The notes beneath the pieces were generated by a model. That model saw only the letters and a list, made by a program, of their open reading frames with translations. It had not been told where the DNA came from and made no database searches. Of a stretch of DNA of 64,000 nt, positions 38,464-46,845 are shown one piece after another. Where the stretch lies: NCBI RefSeq assembly GCF_016863195.1, contig NZ_BOOK01000012.1, forward strand, positions 1 through 64,000, read 5' to 3'. A program made the position numbers and the translations under genes. Numbering within the stretch: the stretch's first letter is position 1; each line of letters opens with the position of its first letter. The stretch comes from Paraplanobispora takensis (GTDB lineage: Bacteria > Actinomycetota > Actinomycetes > Streptosporangiales > Streptosporangiaceae).

Positions 38464-39516
38464 ATGACCGACACCATGCTCGCCGGGCGCCTCGACGTCC
38501 GGAACAAGACCTTCGCCGTCGAGGAAGTGCCCGTCCCCGAGCCCGGACCGGGCGAGGTGAGGATCAAGGTGAAGGCGGCCGGCGTGTGCCTGTCGGACGT
38601 GCACCTGATCGACGGCAGCCTGAACCCGCTCTTCCTGGCCTCCGACAAGGTCACCCTCGGCCACGAGGTCTCCGGCGTGATCGACGCCCTGGGGCCGGAC
38701 GTCCCCGGCGGCTGGGCGGCCGGGCAGCGCGTCCTGCTGCAGGCGGGGGAGCGTTGCGGGCGGTGCGCCAACTGTGTGCGCTTCGTCGACCCGTGCCAGC
38801 AGGTCCGCACCCGCGGGGTCGACTACGACGGAGGCTGGGCCGAGTACGCCCTGGCCGCCCAGCACACCCTCGTCGCGATCCCGGACGACCTGCCGTTCGA
38901 GCAGGCGGCCATCATCCCCGACGCCGTCTCCACCCCCTGGGCCGCGATCGTCGTCACGGGCAGGGCCCGACCCGCCGTGCCGGTCGGGGTGTGGGGCGTG
39001 GGCGGGCTCGGGGCGCACGCCGTCCAGCTCCTGCGCCTGGTCGGCGCCGCCCCGATCATCGCCGTCGACCCGATCGAGGCCGCCCGCGAGCGCGCCCGGG
39101 ACTTCGGCGCCGACCTCGCCCTGGACCCCGCCGCGCCCGACCTGCGCGACCGGCTGCTGGCCGCCACCGGAGGGCGGGGCCTGGACCTGGCCCTCGACAT
39201 GGCCGGGGTGCCCGCCGTACGGGAACAGGCCGTCTCCTGTCTGGCGCCCGGCGGCAGGCTCGTGCTGGTCGGCCTGACGCCCGCCCCGCTCACCCTCACC
39301 CACAGCATCCCGTTCTCCTACTTCGGCCAGCAGATCCTGGGGCACTACGGCTCCGGGCCCGGGCACGTCGACCAACTGGTCGACCTCACCCGCCATCGCC
39401 GCCTGGACCTGACCCGATCCATCAGCGGCACCGTCCCCCTGGCGGACGCGGCCGCCGCGGTGGGGCGCCTGGAACGCAAGGAGGGCAACCCGGTCCGCCT
39501 GATCCTCACGCCCTGA
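38464..39516 (+). CDS. zinc-dependent alcohol dehydrogenase (MDR family)
   Basis: A 350-residue medium-chain dehydrogenase. It has the catalytic zinc ligands Cys in AAGVCLSDVH and His-Glu in LGHEVSGVI, and the structural zinc set C-x2-C-x2-C-x7-C in ERCGRCANCVRFVDPC. The Rossmann cofactor domain begins with VWGVGGLGAHAVQLL and AVDPIEAARERARDFG; Asp after the second strand suggests NAD(H). The substrate is unknown. The ATG at 38464 is chosen because the family start (MLAGRLDV) follows at once; the frame is open for 40 more codons upstream with no similarity. It stands alone on this strand. Confidence 0.87.
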   Translation: MTDTMLAGRLDVRNKTFAVEEVPVPEPGPGEVRIKVKAAGVCLSDVHLIDGSLNPLFLASDKVTLGHEVSGVIDALGPDVPGGWAAGQRVLLQAGERCGRCANCVRFVDPCQQVRTRGVDYDGGWAEYALAAQHTLVAIPDDLPFEQAAIIPDAVSTPWAAIVVTGRARPAVPVGVWGVGGLGAHAVQLLRLVGAAPIIAVDPIEAARERARDFGADLALDPAAPDLRDRLLAATGGRGLDLALDMAGVPAVREQAVSCLAPGGRLVLVGLTPAPLTLTHSIPFSYFGQQILGHYGSGPGHVDQLVDLTRHRRLDLTRSISGTVPLADAAAAVGRLERKEGNPVRLILTP

Positions 39517-39527
39517 GGACGGATCCG

Positions 39528-40706
39528 TCAGCTCGCCGGATAGCGGGAGGCGAGGTCACCGGTGGAGGCGGAGCCGGCACGGGGCACGGGGCCGCCCGTC
39601 GAGGTGAAGGCGGCGGTGAAGTCGTCGGCGACCTGCAGGATGGTCTCGCGTCCCTCGACCGCGCGCGCCCAGTCGGTGGGCACGGCGTCCTCGCCGTGGG
39701 CCGCGCCGATGATGTTTCCGCAGATCGCGCCGGTGGAGTCGGCGTCGCCGGAGTGGTTGACCGCCAGCAGCAGGGCCAGGCGCGGATCCGGCTCGACCAG
39801 GGCGCAGTAGACGGCGATGGCCAGGGCCTCCTCGGCGACCCAGGCGCCGCCCAGGCTCTGCACCTTCTCCGGGGTGGGATCCCCCTTCCCGGCCAGCCGC
39901 CGGGCGGCGCGCAGGGCCAGGCCGGTCTCCCGGTGCTCGGCGCTCTGGGAGTCGAAGGCGGACAGCCACCCCTCGGCCATCGCGACGGCCCGCGGCAGGG
40001 GGTCTCCCTGGAGGAGCCTGCCGACGAGACAGGCCAGGGCGCCGGAGGAGATGGCGGCGGTGGGGTGGCCGTGGGTGATCCGGGAGGCGGCGACGGCCAG
40101 GGTGAGGGGGTCGTCGAGCGATCCGGGTGCGGGGGCCGTGACATCACCGTTCCCCGCGGGTGCGCCGGGCTCCCACGCCTGCGGCAGGAGACCGAACGGC
40201 GCCGAGCGCATCACGGTGCCGCAGCCCTTGGAACGTGGGTTGACGGGTCCGTGATCCAGAGGAGACCCGGCCAGGGGAGACCCGGGCGGGGGCGGGACGA
40301 TGCCGGAGCCCAGCCCGGACAGGCAGGCGTTGCCGGGCGCGCGGCGGGCGTACAGCCACTTCTGTGTGCGCAGCCAGCCGGTGCGGAATCCGGCCTCCCC
40401 GGAGTACGGCGCCGCGTGCGCCTGGGTGTCGAGCCAGCGCAGATAGGCCTCGCGTACGGCGGTGAGCGCGTCGCCGTCGTGCAGCCGGGCGCGGATCAGC
40501 CCTTCGGCGGTGAACAGCGTCATCTGGGTGTCGTCGGTGATCTCGGTCTCGATCATCTCCGTGAGCCCGGCGGGACCGAAACGCGAACGGATCTGTCCCA
40601 GCGACATGAACTCCACGGGATTGCCGAGCGCGTCGCCGACGGCACCGCCGAGCAGGCACCCCCGCACGCGGGAGCCGTACGGAACCGTCTCGGGCGAGTC
40701 GTTCAT
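39528..40706 (-). CDS. ADP-ribosylglycohydrolase (DraG family)
   Basis: A 392-residue protein with the family motifs GCLLGGAVGDALGNPVEF at residue 16, TEITDDTQMTLF near residue 54 and NHSGDADSTGAICGNIIGA near residue 320; the acidic residues bind two Mg2+ ions. The enzymes remove ADP-ribose from arginine or other acceptors. Residues 128-200 carry a Gly/Pro-rich insertion. ATG 40706 has aagga upstream. No ADP-ribosyltransferase is visible nearby, so the target could be host proteins, DNA or a distant toxin product. It ends 11 bp from the convergent dehydrogenase. Confidence 0.88.
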   Translation of the reverse strand: MNDSPETVPYGSRVRGCLLGGAVGDALGNPVEFMSLGQIRSRFGPAGLTEMIETEITDDTQMTLFTAEGLIRARLHDGDALTAVREAYLRWLDTQAHAAPYSGEAGFRTGWLRTQKWLYARRAPGNACLSGLGSGIVPPPPGSPLAGSPLDHGPVNPRSKGCGTVMRSAPFGLLPQAWEPGAPAGNGDVTAPAPGSLDDPLTLAVAASRITHGHPTAAISSGALACLVGRLLQGDPLPRAVAMAEGWLSAFDSQSAEHRETGLALRAARRLAGKGDPTPEKVQSLGGAWVAEEALAIAVYCALVEPDPRLALLLAVNHSGDADSTGAICGNIIGAAHGEDAVPTDWARAVEGRETILQVADDFTAAFTSTGGPVPRAGSASTGDLASRYPAS

Positions 40707-40938
40707 GATCGGTCCTTCTGGGTGGAAGCTCGGCCGGAGGGCCCGGAGGGAGAAAAGTACGACGCCGGGCCGGAAAACACCAGGCCGGGCGGTCATCGCA
40801 TGGGTCAGGCGCGTGCCGGGGCTGTGACGAATCCCCTGGAGGAGATGTGCCCCCGCTGTGATCTTGCCCTGATCGGGTCGCGGGACGGTTCGTGGTGTGG
40901 AACGCTCGAATCGGCTGCCCACGGAAGGAGATCGACCG

Positions 40939-42966
40939 GTGCGGACACATTTCGATCCCGAGGAGTCCGAGGAGTTCGAGGCGGCCAGGGAACTGCTGAT
41001 CCGCCGGTGCGCCGCCTGGGCCGCGGAGCACGGGCTCCCGGCCGACGAGCTGATCCTGTCGGTCGCGCTCGACGCCCGGCACGAGAGCGTCGACGGGCGG
41101 CTCGGCCACTGGACCCCGCAGGAGGTCCGCTACACGCTGCTGGATCTGATCCCCGGCCAGGTGACCGCTCCGGCGCAGGAGCTGGCCGGCGCTCCGCGGA
41201 GCCTGATGACGCTTCTGCGCTATCTCGCGGACTCCGGGTTGCGCGACCCGCGCGGCGCCACGCTCGCCGAGCTGGAGGAGGCCGTCGTCGAGGCGGCCGC
41301 CGAATACCCCGGGGTGCTGATGGACATGACCCGGTGGGGGCTGGCGAAGTTCTGGGCGATGACGGCGCTGGAGCACGGGGTCGACCTCACCGACGGCAGG
41401 TCCTTCGCCCGGTTCCGGCGCGACCTCGACGCCGGACGGGTGCGCTACGACCAGGAAGCGCTCGACCGCCTGGTGGAGAGACAGATGACGGAGCCGAGGC
41501 CCGACAGGGAACGGGCCTTCATCCAGCTCCCGGTGAGCATGCCGTCCGGGAGTGAGCTCGCCGAGGCGGCCGGGGACAGCGTGGCGGTACGCAGGCTGGT
41601 GTCGGTGGCCGGCTGGGCGGGTACCGAGGGCAGGGAGCTCACCGGAGCCGGGAACCTGCGGCTGCGGGACGCCCGCTCGCTGGCGGAGCTGCTCGGCACC
41701 GGTGAGCAGGAGCTCACAGTGCGCACGGCGACCGACATGCCCGAGACCGATCTGCTGCTGACCTGGGCGAAGAAGGCACGTCTGGTCCGGGTGAGCAGGG
41801 GACGGCTGCTCAGGGTCGCCAAGGCCGCACCGCTGCTGCGCGACCCCCTGGCGCTGTGGCGGCGGGCGTTCGAGACGTTCTTCGAGGTGGGGCGGGCCGT
41901 GTGCGCCCAGCCCGGGTGGGCGCCCGTCTCGCTGCTCAGCGAGATATTCGAAGAGATCATGGATGACGTGCTGAACTCGGTCTACGGCATGCCCGCCCCC
42001 ATGCCGGTGGTCCGGCTGCGGGAGACGGTGTGGCTCGCCTGCAGCGAGTACCTGTGGTTCTCTCCCGACGAGGACGACCTCCGCCACGACGCCTGGCGGG
42101 CCCGGGTCGACCGGGACCTGGACCGGGCGCTGGCGGTGCTGGCCGAACTGGGGGCGGTGGAGCTGAGCCACGGCGTGGCGGACGAGGCCTTCTCGGAGGA
42201 TCTCCGCGAGGACTTCGAGGCGCAGGAGGGCGTGCCGCGCCCGCTCCCGCCGGAGGTCTGCGATCGGCTCCGCGCCGCGCTCGCCGAATCCGGCCCGCTG
42301 GTACGGCTGGCCCCCATCGGTGCCTGGGCGATGCGTGAGCGCATGCTCGCCCGGGGGCGCGATGTGCCGGTGGTGGGGGAGCTGGCCGGCGCCGCACCCG
42401 CCGAGATGCTCGGCGTGGTCGCCCAGCACTACTCCGAGGAGACGGCCAGGCTGGAGATCGAGGGCTGGCTGGCCGCCCACGGAGGGGACCTCGAACCTCT
42501 GCTGCAGGCCGTACGGGACTGCCCGTTCCTGACGCGCGCCTCGGCGATGCTGAACATCCTGGCCGGGGCGCTGGACGACGGGCCGGAGCTGCTGCGGCGG
42601 CTGCGCTCGGACCCCGTGCTCGGGCCGGCCGCCGTCGAGGCCCTCATCACCGCGGGCGAGCTGCGGCCGGAGGACCTCACCGACCACGAGCAGATGCTCA
42701 TGCTCGCCGCAGGCCTGCTGGCCCTGCTCGAACTCGGCGGGCCCGAGGCCGTGCGCGAGCAGCTCACCGCCGCGGCCGGCAGGGACGCGCCCGAGCTGGC
42801 CGAGGCGGTCCTGCGGTCGGGTCATCCGGCCCGGGTGGCCATGGAGGAGTTCCGTACCCTGGTGGCCGGGCCGATGCGCATCCGCCACCCGTCACGCCCG
42901 ACCCGCGTTTCCGCCCCCGGGAGCCGGGGACGGCCCACCGGCCGCGGCAGGAAGCGGAAACGCTGA
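40939..42966 (+). CDS. large hypothetical actinobacterial protein, helix-rich
   Basis: A 675-residue protein from GTG 40939, with ggaaggag eight bases upstream; a GTG at 40897 is less supported. It is almost entirely alpha-helical and acidic. It has a possible winged-helix-like middle (LLTWAKKARLVRVSRGRLLR, near residues 258-277) and HEAT-like helix pairs toward the C-terminus (ELLRRLRSDPVLGPAAVEAL). It ends in a strongly basic tail, GRPTGRGRKRKR, that could touch nucleic acid. I do not recognise a named family. There is no membrane segment. It is divergent from the ADP-ribosylglycohydrolase across 232 bp. Confidence 0.72.
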   Translation: MRTHFDPEESEEFEAARELLIRRCAAWAAEHGLPADELILSVALDARHESVDGRLGHWTPQEVRYTLLDLIPGQVTAPAQELAGAPRSLMTLLRYLADSGLRDPRGATLAELEEAVVEAAAEYPGVLMDMTRWGLAKFWAMTALEHGVDLTDGRSFARFRRDLDAGRVRYDQEALDRLVERQMTEPRPDRERAFIQLPVSMPSGSELAEAAGDSVAVRRLVSVAGWAGTEGRELTGAGNLRLRDARSLAELLGTGEQELTVRTATDMPETDLLLTWAKKARLVRVSRGRLLRVAKAAPLLRDPLALWRRAFETFFEVGRAVCAQPGWAPVSLLSEIFEEIMDDVLNSVYGMPAPMPVVRLRETVWLACSEYLWFSPDEDDLRHDAWRARVDRDLDRALAVLAELGAVELSHGVADEAFSEDLREDFEAQEGVPRPLPPEVCDRLRAALAESGPLVRLAPIGAWAMRERMLARGRDVPVVGELAGAAPAEMLGVVAQHYSEETARLEIEGWLAAHGGDLEPLLQAVRDCPFLTRASAMLNILAGALDDGPELLRRLRSDPVLGPAAVEALITAGELRPEDLTDHEQMLMLAAGLLALLELGGPEAVREQLTAAAGRDAPELAEAVLRSGHPARVAMEEFRTLVAGPMRIRHPSRPTRVSAPGSRGRPTGRGRKRKR

Positions 42967-43062
42967 TCTTCTCTGCCGGAGTCCCCGGGTCTCAATATGC
43001 TGACGGGCATCAGGCGCCCGACCGTCCGGGACGGCCGCGCCATCCGGATGGGAGGGAAGCCG

Positions 43063-43842
43063 ATGACTGCGGACGGGACGGTCGTGGTGCGCAGGGACGG
43101 GCCGGTGACGCTGGTCGGGATCAACCGGCCGGAGCGCCGCAACGCCGTGGACGGGCCGACCGCGCGGGCGCTGGCCGAGGCCTTCGGTGACTTCGACGCC
43201 GATCCCGGGGCCGCCGTCGCGATCCTGTACGGCGAGGGCGGGACGTTCTGCGCCGGCGCCGACCTGAAGGCGCTGGGCACCGCGCAGGCCAATCGCGCCG
43301 AGCCGGACGGCGACGGCCCGATGGGGCCGACCCGGATGCGGCTGTCCAAACCGGTGATCGCCGCGATCAGCGGGCACGCCGTGGCGGGCGGACTCGAACT
43401 CGCGATCTGGGCGGATCTGCGGGTGGCCGACGAGACCGCCGTCTTCGGGGTCTTCTGCCGCCGCTGGGGCGTCCCGTTGATCGACGGCGGCACCGTACGG
43501 CTGCCGCGCCTGATCGGCGAGAGCCACGCGATGGACATGATCCTCACCGGCCGCCCGGTGGACGCCGCCGAGGCGCTGCGGATGGGCCTGGCCAACCGGG
43601 TCGTCCCGGCCGGGCGGGCGATGGAGGCCGCGCGCGAGCTGGCGGCGCGGCTGGCCGCCTTCCCGCAGACCTGCATGCGCCGCGACCGGGCCTCGGTCCT
43701 GGAGCAGTACGGCCTGGACGAGCAGCGGGCGCTGGCCGCCGAGTTCCGCCACGGCCGGGTCTCGCTGAGCGCGGACACGGCCGCCGGCGCGGCGCGCTTC
43801 GCCGCCGGGGCCGGCCGGCACGGCTCCTTCGACGAGGTCTGA
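43063..43842 (+). CDS. enoyl-CoA hydratase/isomerase-family (crotonase) protein
   Basis: A 259-residue crotonase-fold protein. The CoA and oxyanion-hole motifs GEGGTFCAGADLKAL and GHAVAGGLELAIWADLR are intact, including the Glu equivalent to rat E144 (GGLELA). At the second catalytic position (rat E164, in FGQPE) it reads FGVFC, so that Glu appears to be Cys. It is probably not a classic hydratase; dehalogenase, isomerase or thioesterase-like chemistry is possible. ATG 43063 follows ggaggga by about six bases. It stands alone, 96 bp after the hypothetical gene. Confidence 0.83.
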   Translation: MTADGTVVVRRDGPVTLVGINRPERRNAVDGPTARALAEAFGDFDADPGAAVAILYGEGGTFCAGADLKALGTAQANRAEPDGDGPMGPTRMRLSKPVIAAISGHAVAGGLELAIWADLRVADETAVFGVFCRRWGVPLIDGGTVRLPRLIGESHAMDMILTGRPVDAAEALRMGLANRVVPAGRAMEAARELAARLAAFPQTCMRRDRASVLEQYGLDEQRALAAEFRHGRVSLSADTAAGAARFAAGAGRHGSFDEV

Positions 43843-43912
43843 CAGCCGGGGGAGCCTCCGGGACGGCTGAGACGATCCCGCCGGGTGGGGCCGGCGGGAG
43901 ACGGGGCGGCTG

Positions 43913-44154
43913 TCAGGCCTCGGGGACGGAGTGCCACTCGCCCTTGCCGAACACGTGGTGGCCGTGCTTGCCGATCTGGCTCACGCGGACCTTGACGGCG
44001 CTCACATCGTGCCTGCGGAAGGCGAACTCCTTGGCGTGCTCACCGTAGCCGCACCACTTGTAGGAAGGGGCGTGGTACCACTTCCCGTGGGGAGCGCCGA
44101 TCCGGCGCCGGCGATCACGGCCGCGGCGAGTAGAGCGCGAATCGAGCGGTGCAT
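43913..44154 (-). pseudogene. small secreted protein with an apparent one-base frameshift
   Basis: The gene starts at ATG 44154 after a strong ribosome-binding site (aggaggagttcg). The first frame encodes a clean signal peptide (MHRSIRALLAAAVIAGAGSA, residues 1-20) and then degenerates to a stop at 44002. The other frame, from about 44096 down to the stop at 43913, encodes a compact basic domain: APHGKWYHAPSYKWCGYGEH ... VRVSQIGKHGHHVFGKGEWH. One extra base at 44095 (GCGGCT for GCGCT) would join them as GSA-APHGKW, with a perfect signal peptidase site. Either a sequencing error or a true inactivating deletion. The alternative, an ATG at 44221 in the second frame, gives no signal peptide and has no ribosome-binding site. 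Confidence 0.65.
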
Positions 44155-44247
44155 CGAACTCCTCCTGAGTGGTCCGGGCGCCGCCTTTCGACGACGGCGC
44201 CACGACCGGAGGGCGTGACATCCCGTTCCATCCGTGCGGACCGGTGG

Positions 44248-46224
44248 TCAGCGGGGGTGATAGGAGCAGCGCAGACCGGTGTGGACGGTGGCCCGCAACT
44301 CTTCGCCGATCATCGGGTCGGAGGCGGTGATGCGGGCCAGGGCGCGCCGGATGGCCTTCCCCACGGCGATCCTGGCCCGCTCCTGGTCGTCGGTGAACCG
44401 GCGCGCGCGCCCGCCCAGGCCGGTGGCGGCGCTCAGCTCGGCCAGCAGCCAGTCACGCTCGGAGCGCAGGGTCTCGGCGCGCCGCACCTCACCGAGCGAT
44501 TCGGACTCCTCGATCTCCGCATCCAGGTGGGACAGCCGTTCCCGGTAGGCGTTCCTGGCCTGCTCGTCCAGGAGCGGCTGAGCCGACACGGCCTCCTCGC
44601 CGGGCACCTCCCCGCCGGGGACGGCCGATTCCTCGCCGGTCGGGGACGGGCCCGTGACGAGATCGACGGCCCGGATCTCCCGGCCCGGATTGGCGATCAG
44701 GATCGCCAGGTGCCGCATGCCCACGCTGTCGTCGGCCAGGACGCTCCGGCCCGCCAGTTCGAGCAGCCACTTGCGGCCCCGGCGCCGGCACACCGCGGAG
44801 GCCGGTCCGCCGCCCGGCCGTACCGCGTGCGGTGTCGCCTCGGCGGACAGCACCATGCCCAGCCGGTCGGCCTCCTGCTCCGCCAGGGTCAGCGCCCTGC
44901 GGGCCGCCTCGTCCCGCACCCCGTGCCGCATCCGCAGCGCGTGGCCCAGCCGCCAGCGGGACAGGGTCACGGCCGGCCAGTGACCGAGCGCCAGGTTGTC
45001 CTCGACGGCCTGCTCGAAGTGCCCCACGGCCCGCTCGAGCCGCCCGGCGGTGAGCGAGGCCGTACCCAGGGCCAGATGGGTGGAGCCGAAGCACACCACG
45101 CCCAGACTGGCGATCATCGGGAGCCGGGCGAACGGCGTGAGCAGGTCGTAGGCCCGGGCGGCGGTGTCGCCGTCGTCGAGCAGATGGGCGGCCTCCACCA
45201 CGCCGTGCATCGCCGCCAGCCAGCTCCTGCTCTGGGGCAGCTCCGTCAGCCCGGCTCCGCGCAGCCTGGCCAGCATGCCGCGGGCCAGGCTCTCGTCTCC
45301 GGCGGCGGCGGCGGCCACCGCCAGGACCGCGAAGTAGGCGTAGTCGGCCGAGCCCAGAGCGGGATTGCGCACCAGCTTCTCCAGGACCGGGACGAGCTCG
45401 CCGATGCGGCCCTGGTACCAGCGGATCGCGGCGATCTGCGCGCCGTACCATCCGACGGCGTCGTCGTCACCGGCGGCGTGACCCCGCTCGGCGCAGGAGG
45501 CCGCCAGCGTCTCGGCCTGGATGAGCCGCCCGGCGCGGATGGCGAGCATGACCTCGATCGTGTCCACCACGAACCCGACCGCCAGGTGATCCTCCACCGC
45601 CAGCAGGTCGCGCAGCTCCTGCAGGGACCGCTCGGCGTGCGCGTCGGCGGTCAGCAGCAGATCGACGCTGCGCCACATCAGTCCCATGAGCGCATCGCCG
45701 CGGCGGCCGGTCCGGGCCGCCACGGCGATCAGCTCCTGGGCCAGCTCCAGCCGGAGCTCCCGGTAGCGGGGATCCATCAGGCACAGGTGGGCCATGCTCA
45801 GCGTCTCCGCCTGCGCCACCGCGTCACCGCTGTCCCTGGCCTCGGCCAGCACCCGCAGGATCGAGTCGTGCGTGCCGCGGCGGTAGTCCTCCTCGCCGCA
45901 CAACCTGGCGCGCAGCCGTACCCCCAGTGGAGCCTTCGGATCGATGGCCGCCAGGGCGCGCTGCTGACGCATCCGCGTCGTGGCCGCCTCGGCGGCGGTG
46001 CGGTGCTCCTGCAGCCACACCCCGCCCAGGCCCACGGCGGCCCGTGCCATCGCCGGGCCGTCGCGCAGCCGCTCGGCCGCGCCGTAGGCCAGATCGAACC
46101 ACCATCGGGCGGTCTGCAGGTCGCCCTCGGTGTACAGGGCGCGCTCGGCCGCCATGAGCGACGACTCGACGTCACCGCGGGCCTCGGCGCGCTCTCGCAG
46201 GTGGTACGTGATGTTCACAGACAT
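44248..46224 (-). CDS. TPR-repeat regulator-like protein
   Basis: A 658-residue soluble, helix-rich protein built of TPR-like repeats over most of its length (for example MAAERALYTEGDLQTARWWF, and GTASLTAGRLERAVGHFEQA near residue 390). The C-terminal third contains LAILIANPGREIRAVDLV, recalling the winged-helix or forkhead-like segment fused to TPR domains in actinobacterial regulators, a charged coiled coil (YRERLSHLDAEIEESESLGE), and a basic end. No ATPase motif is seen. Function is unknown; a scaffold or signalling role is likely. ATG 46224 has gggggga just upstream. Confidence 0.72.
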   Translation of the reverse strand: MSVNITYHLRERAEARGDVESSLMAAERALYTEGDLQTARWWFDLAYGAAERLRDGPAMARAAVGLGGVWLQEHRTAAEAATTRMRQQRALAAIDPKAPLGVRLRARLCGEEDYRRGTHDSILRVLAEARDSGDAVAQAETLSMAHLCLMDPRYRELRLELAQELIAVAARTGRRGDALMGLMWRSVDLLLTADAHAERSLQELRDLLAVEDHLAVGFVVDTIEVMLAIRAGRLIQAETLAASCAERGHAAGDDDAVGWYGAQIAAIRWYQGRIGELVPVLEKLVRNPALGSADYAYFAVLAVAAAAAGDESLARGMLARLRGAGLTELPQSRSWLAAMHGVVEAAHLLDDGDTAARAYDLLTPFARLPMIASLGVVCFGSTHLALGTASLTAGRLERAVGHFEQAVEDNLALGHWPAVTLSRWRLGHALRMRHGVRDEAARRALTLAEQEADRLGMVLSAEATPHAVRPGGGPASAVCRRRGRKWLLELAGRSVLADDSVGMRHLAILIANPGREIRAVDLVTGPSPTGEESAVPGGEVPGEEAVSAQPLLDEQARNAYRERLSHLDAEIEESESLGEVRRAETLRSERDWLLAELSAATGLGGRARRFTDDQERARIAVGKAIRRALARITASDPMIGEELRATVHTGLRCSYHPR

Positions 46225-46320
46225 CCCCCCGGCCGGGCCGGGCTCGGCGATCTCACCCGGCTGCGGTGCCCAACCATGCGACGACCCGGTAGGCGGTGAC
46301 TTGACGGCCGCTTAACGCCC

Positions 46321-46686
46321 TCAGTAGCTGAAGGTCGTGGCGCCCTCGTCGCCGATCCACTGCCACATCGGGACGGTGCCGGCCAGCTCCGCGCCCTCGA
46401 TCAGCCCGCTCTTGTCGAGCCTGCGGGAGTCGAAGCAGATGGGGCAGACCATGTACTGCCCGCCCGCCTTGGCGTAGCGCGCCAGCAGGTCCGCCAGCGG
46501 CGGGCAGCCCTCGCACGCGACTGCGGTGGCGACGCCCTCCAGGGCCAGCCGGGTGGCCTCCTTGGTGAGGAACATCAGCGTCGGACGGCCCTGCTCGGCC
46601 GCCCCGACCGCGACCAGGAACGCCACCGTGACCCGCTCGGGGTCCTCCAGCCCGGTGGTCAAACTGATGACTGCCTTGCCTGCCAT
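46321..46686 (-). CDS. DsrE-family sulfur-relay-like protein
   Basis: A 121-residue protein from ATG 46686, with aaggag upstream. The fold pattern AVISLTTGLEDPERVTVAFL ... PTLMFLTKEATRLAL is that of DsrE/DsrF (PF02635). Four cysteines are visible: C58 and C61 (CEGC) and C81 and C84 (CPIC). DsrE proteins carry sulfur on cysteine between partner proteins, but many stand-alone members have unknown roles. There is no tus/dsr partner nearby. It lies 97 bp upstream of the TPR gene on the same strand and is divergent from the LuxR-type regulator. Confidence 0.83.
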   Translation of the reverse strand: MAGKAVISLTTGLEDPERVTVAFLVAVGAAEQGRPTLMFLTKEATRLALEGVATAVACEGCPPLADLLARYAKAGGQYMVCPICFDSRRLDKSGLIEGAELAGTVPMWQWIGDEGATTFSY

Positions 46687-46845
46687 ACGGCTCTCCTTCG
46701 ACGGATGTGATGGAACGTGCCGGCGCGTCTCCCGCCCGGGGCGTCCCGGGGCGCGGGGTATCGCCGGATGCGGCAATTGCACCGCGCGCCCGGGGCGCCG
46801 GGCATCCGTGCTCAGTACGGAAATCCGTCACGGAGAACCCGCTCG

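Noticed and set aside
38262-41555. A 1097-codon plus-strand frame
   Set aside because: Shadow frame overlapping the dehydrogenase, ADP-ribosylglycohydrolase and hypothetical genes; Arg/Pro/Gly-rich with no domain.
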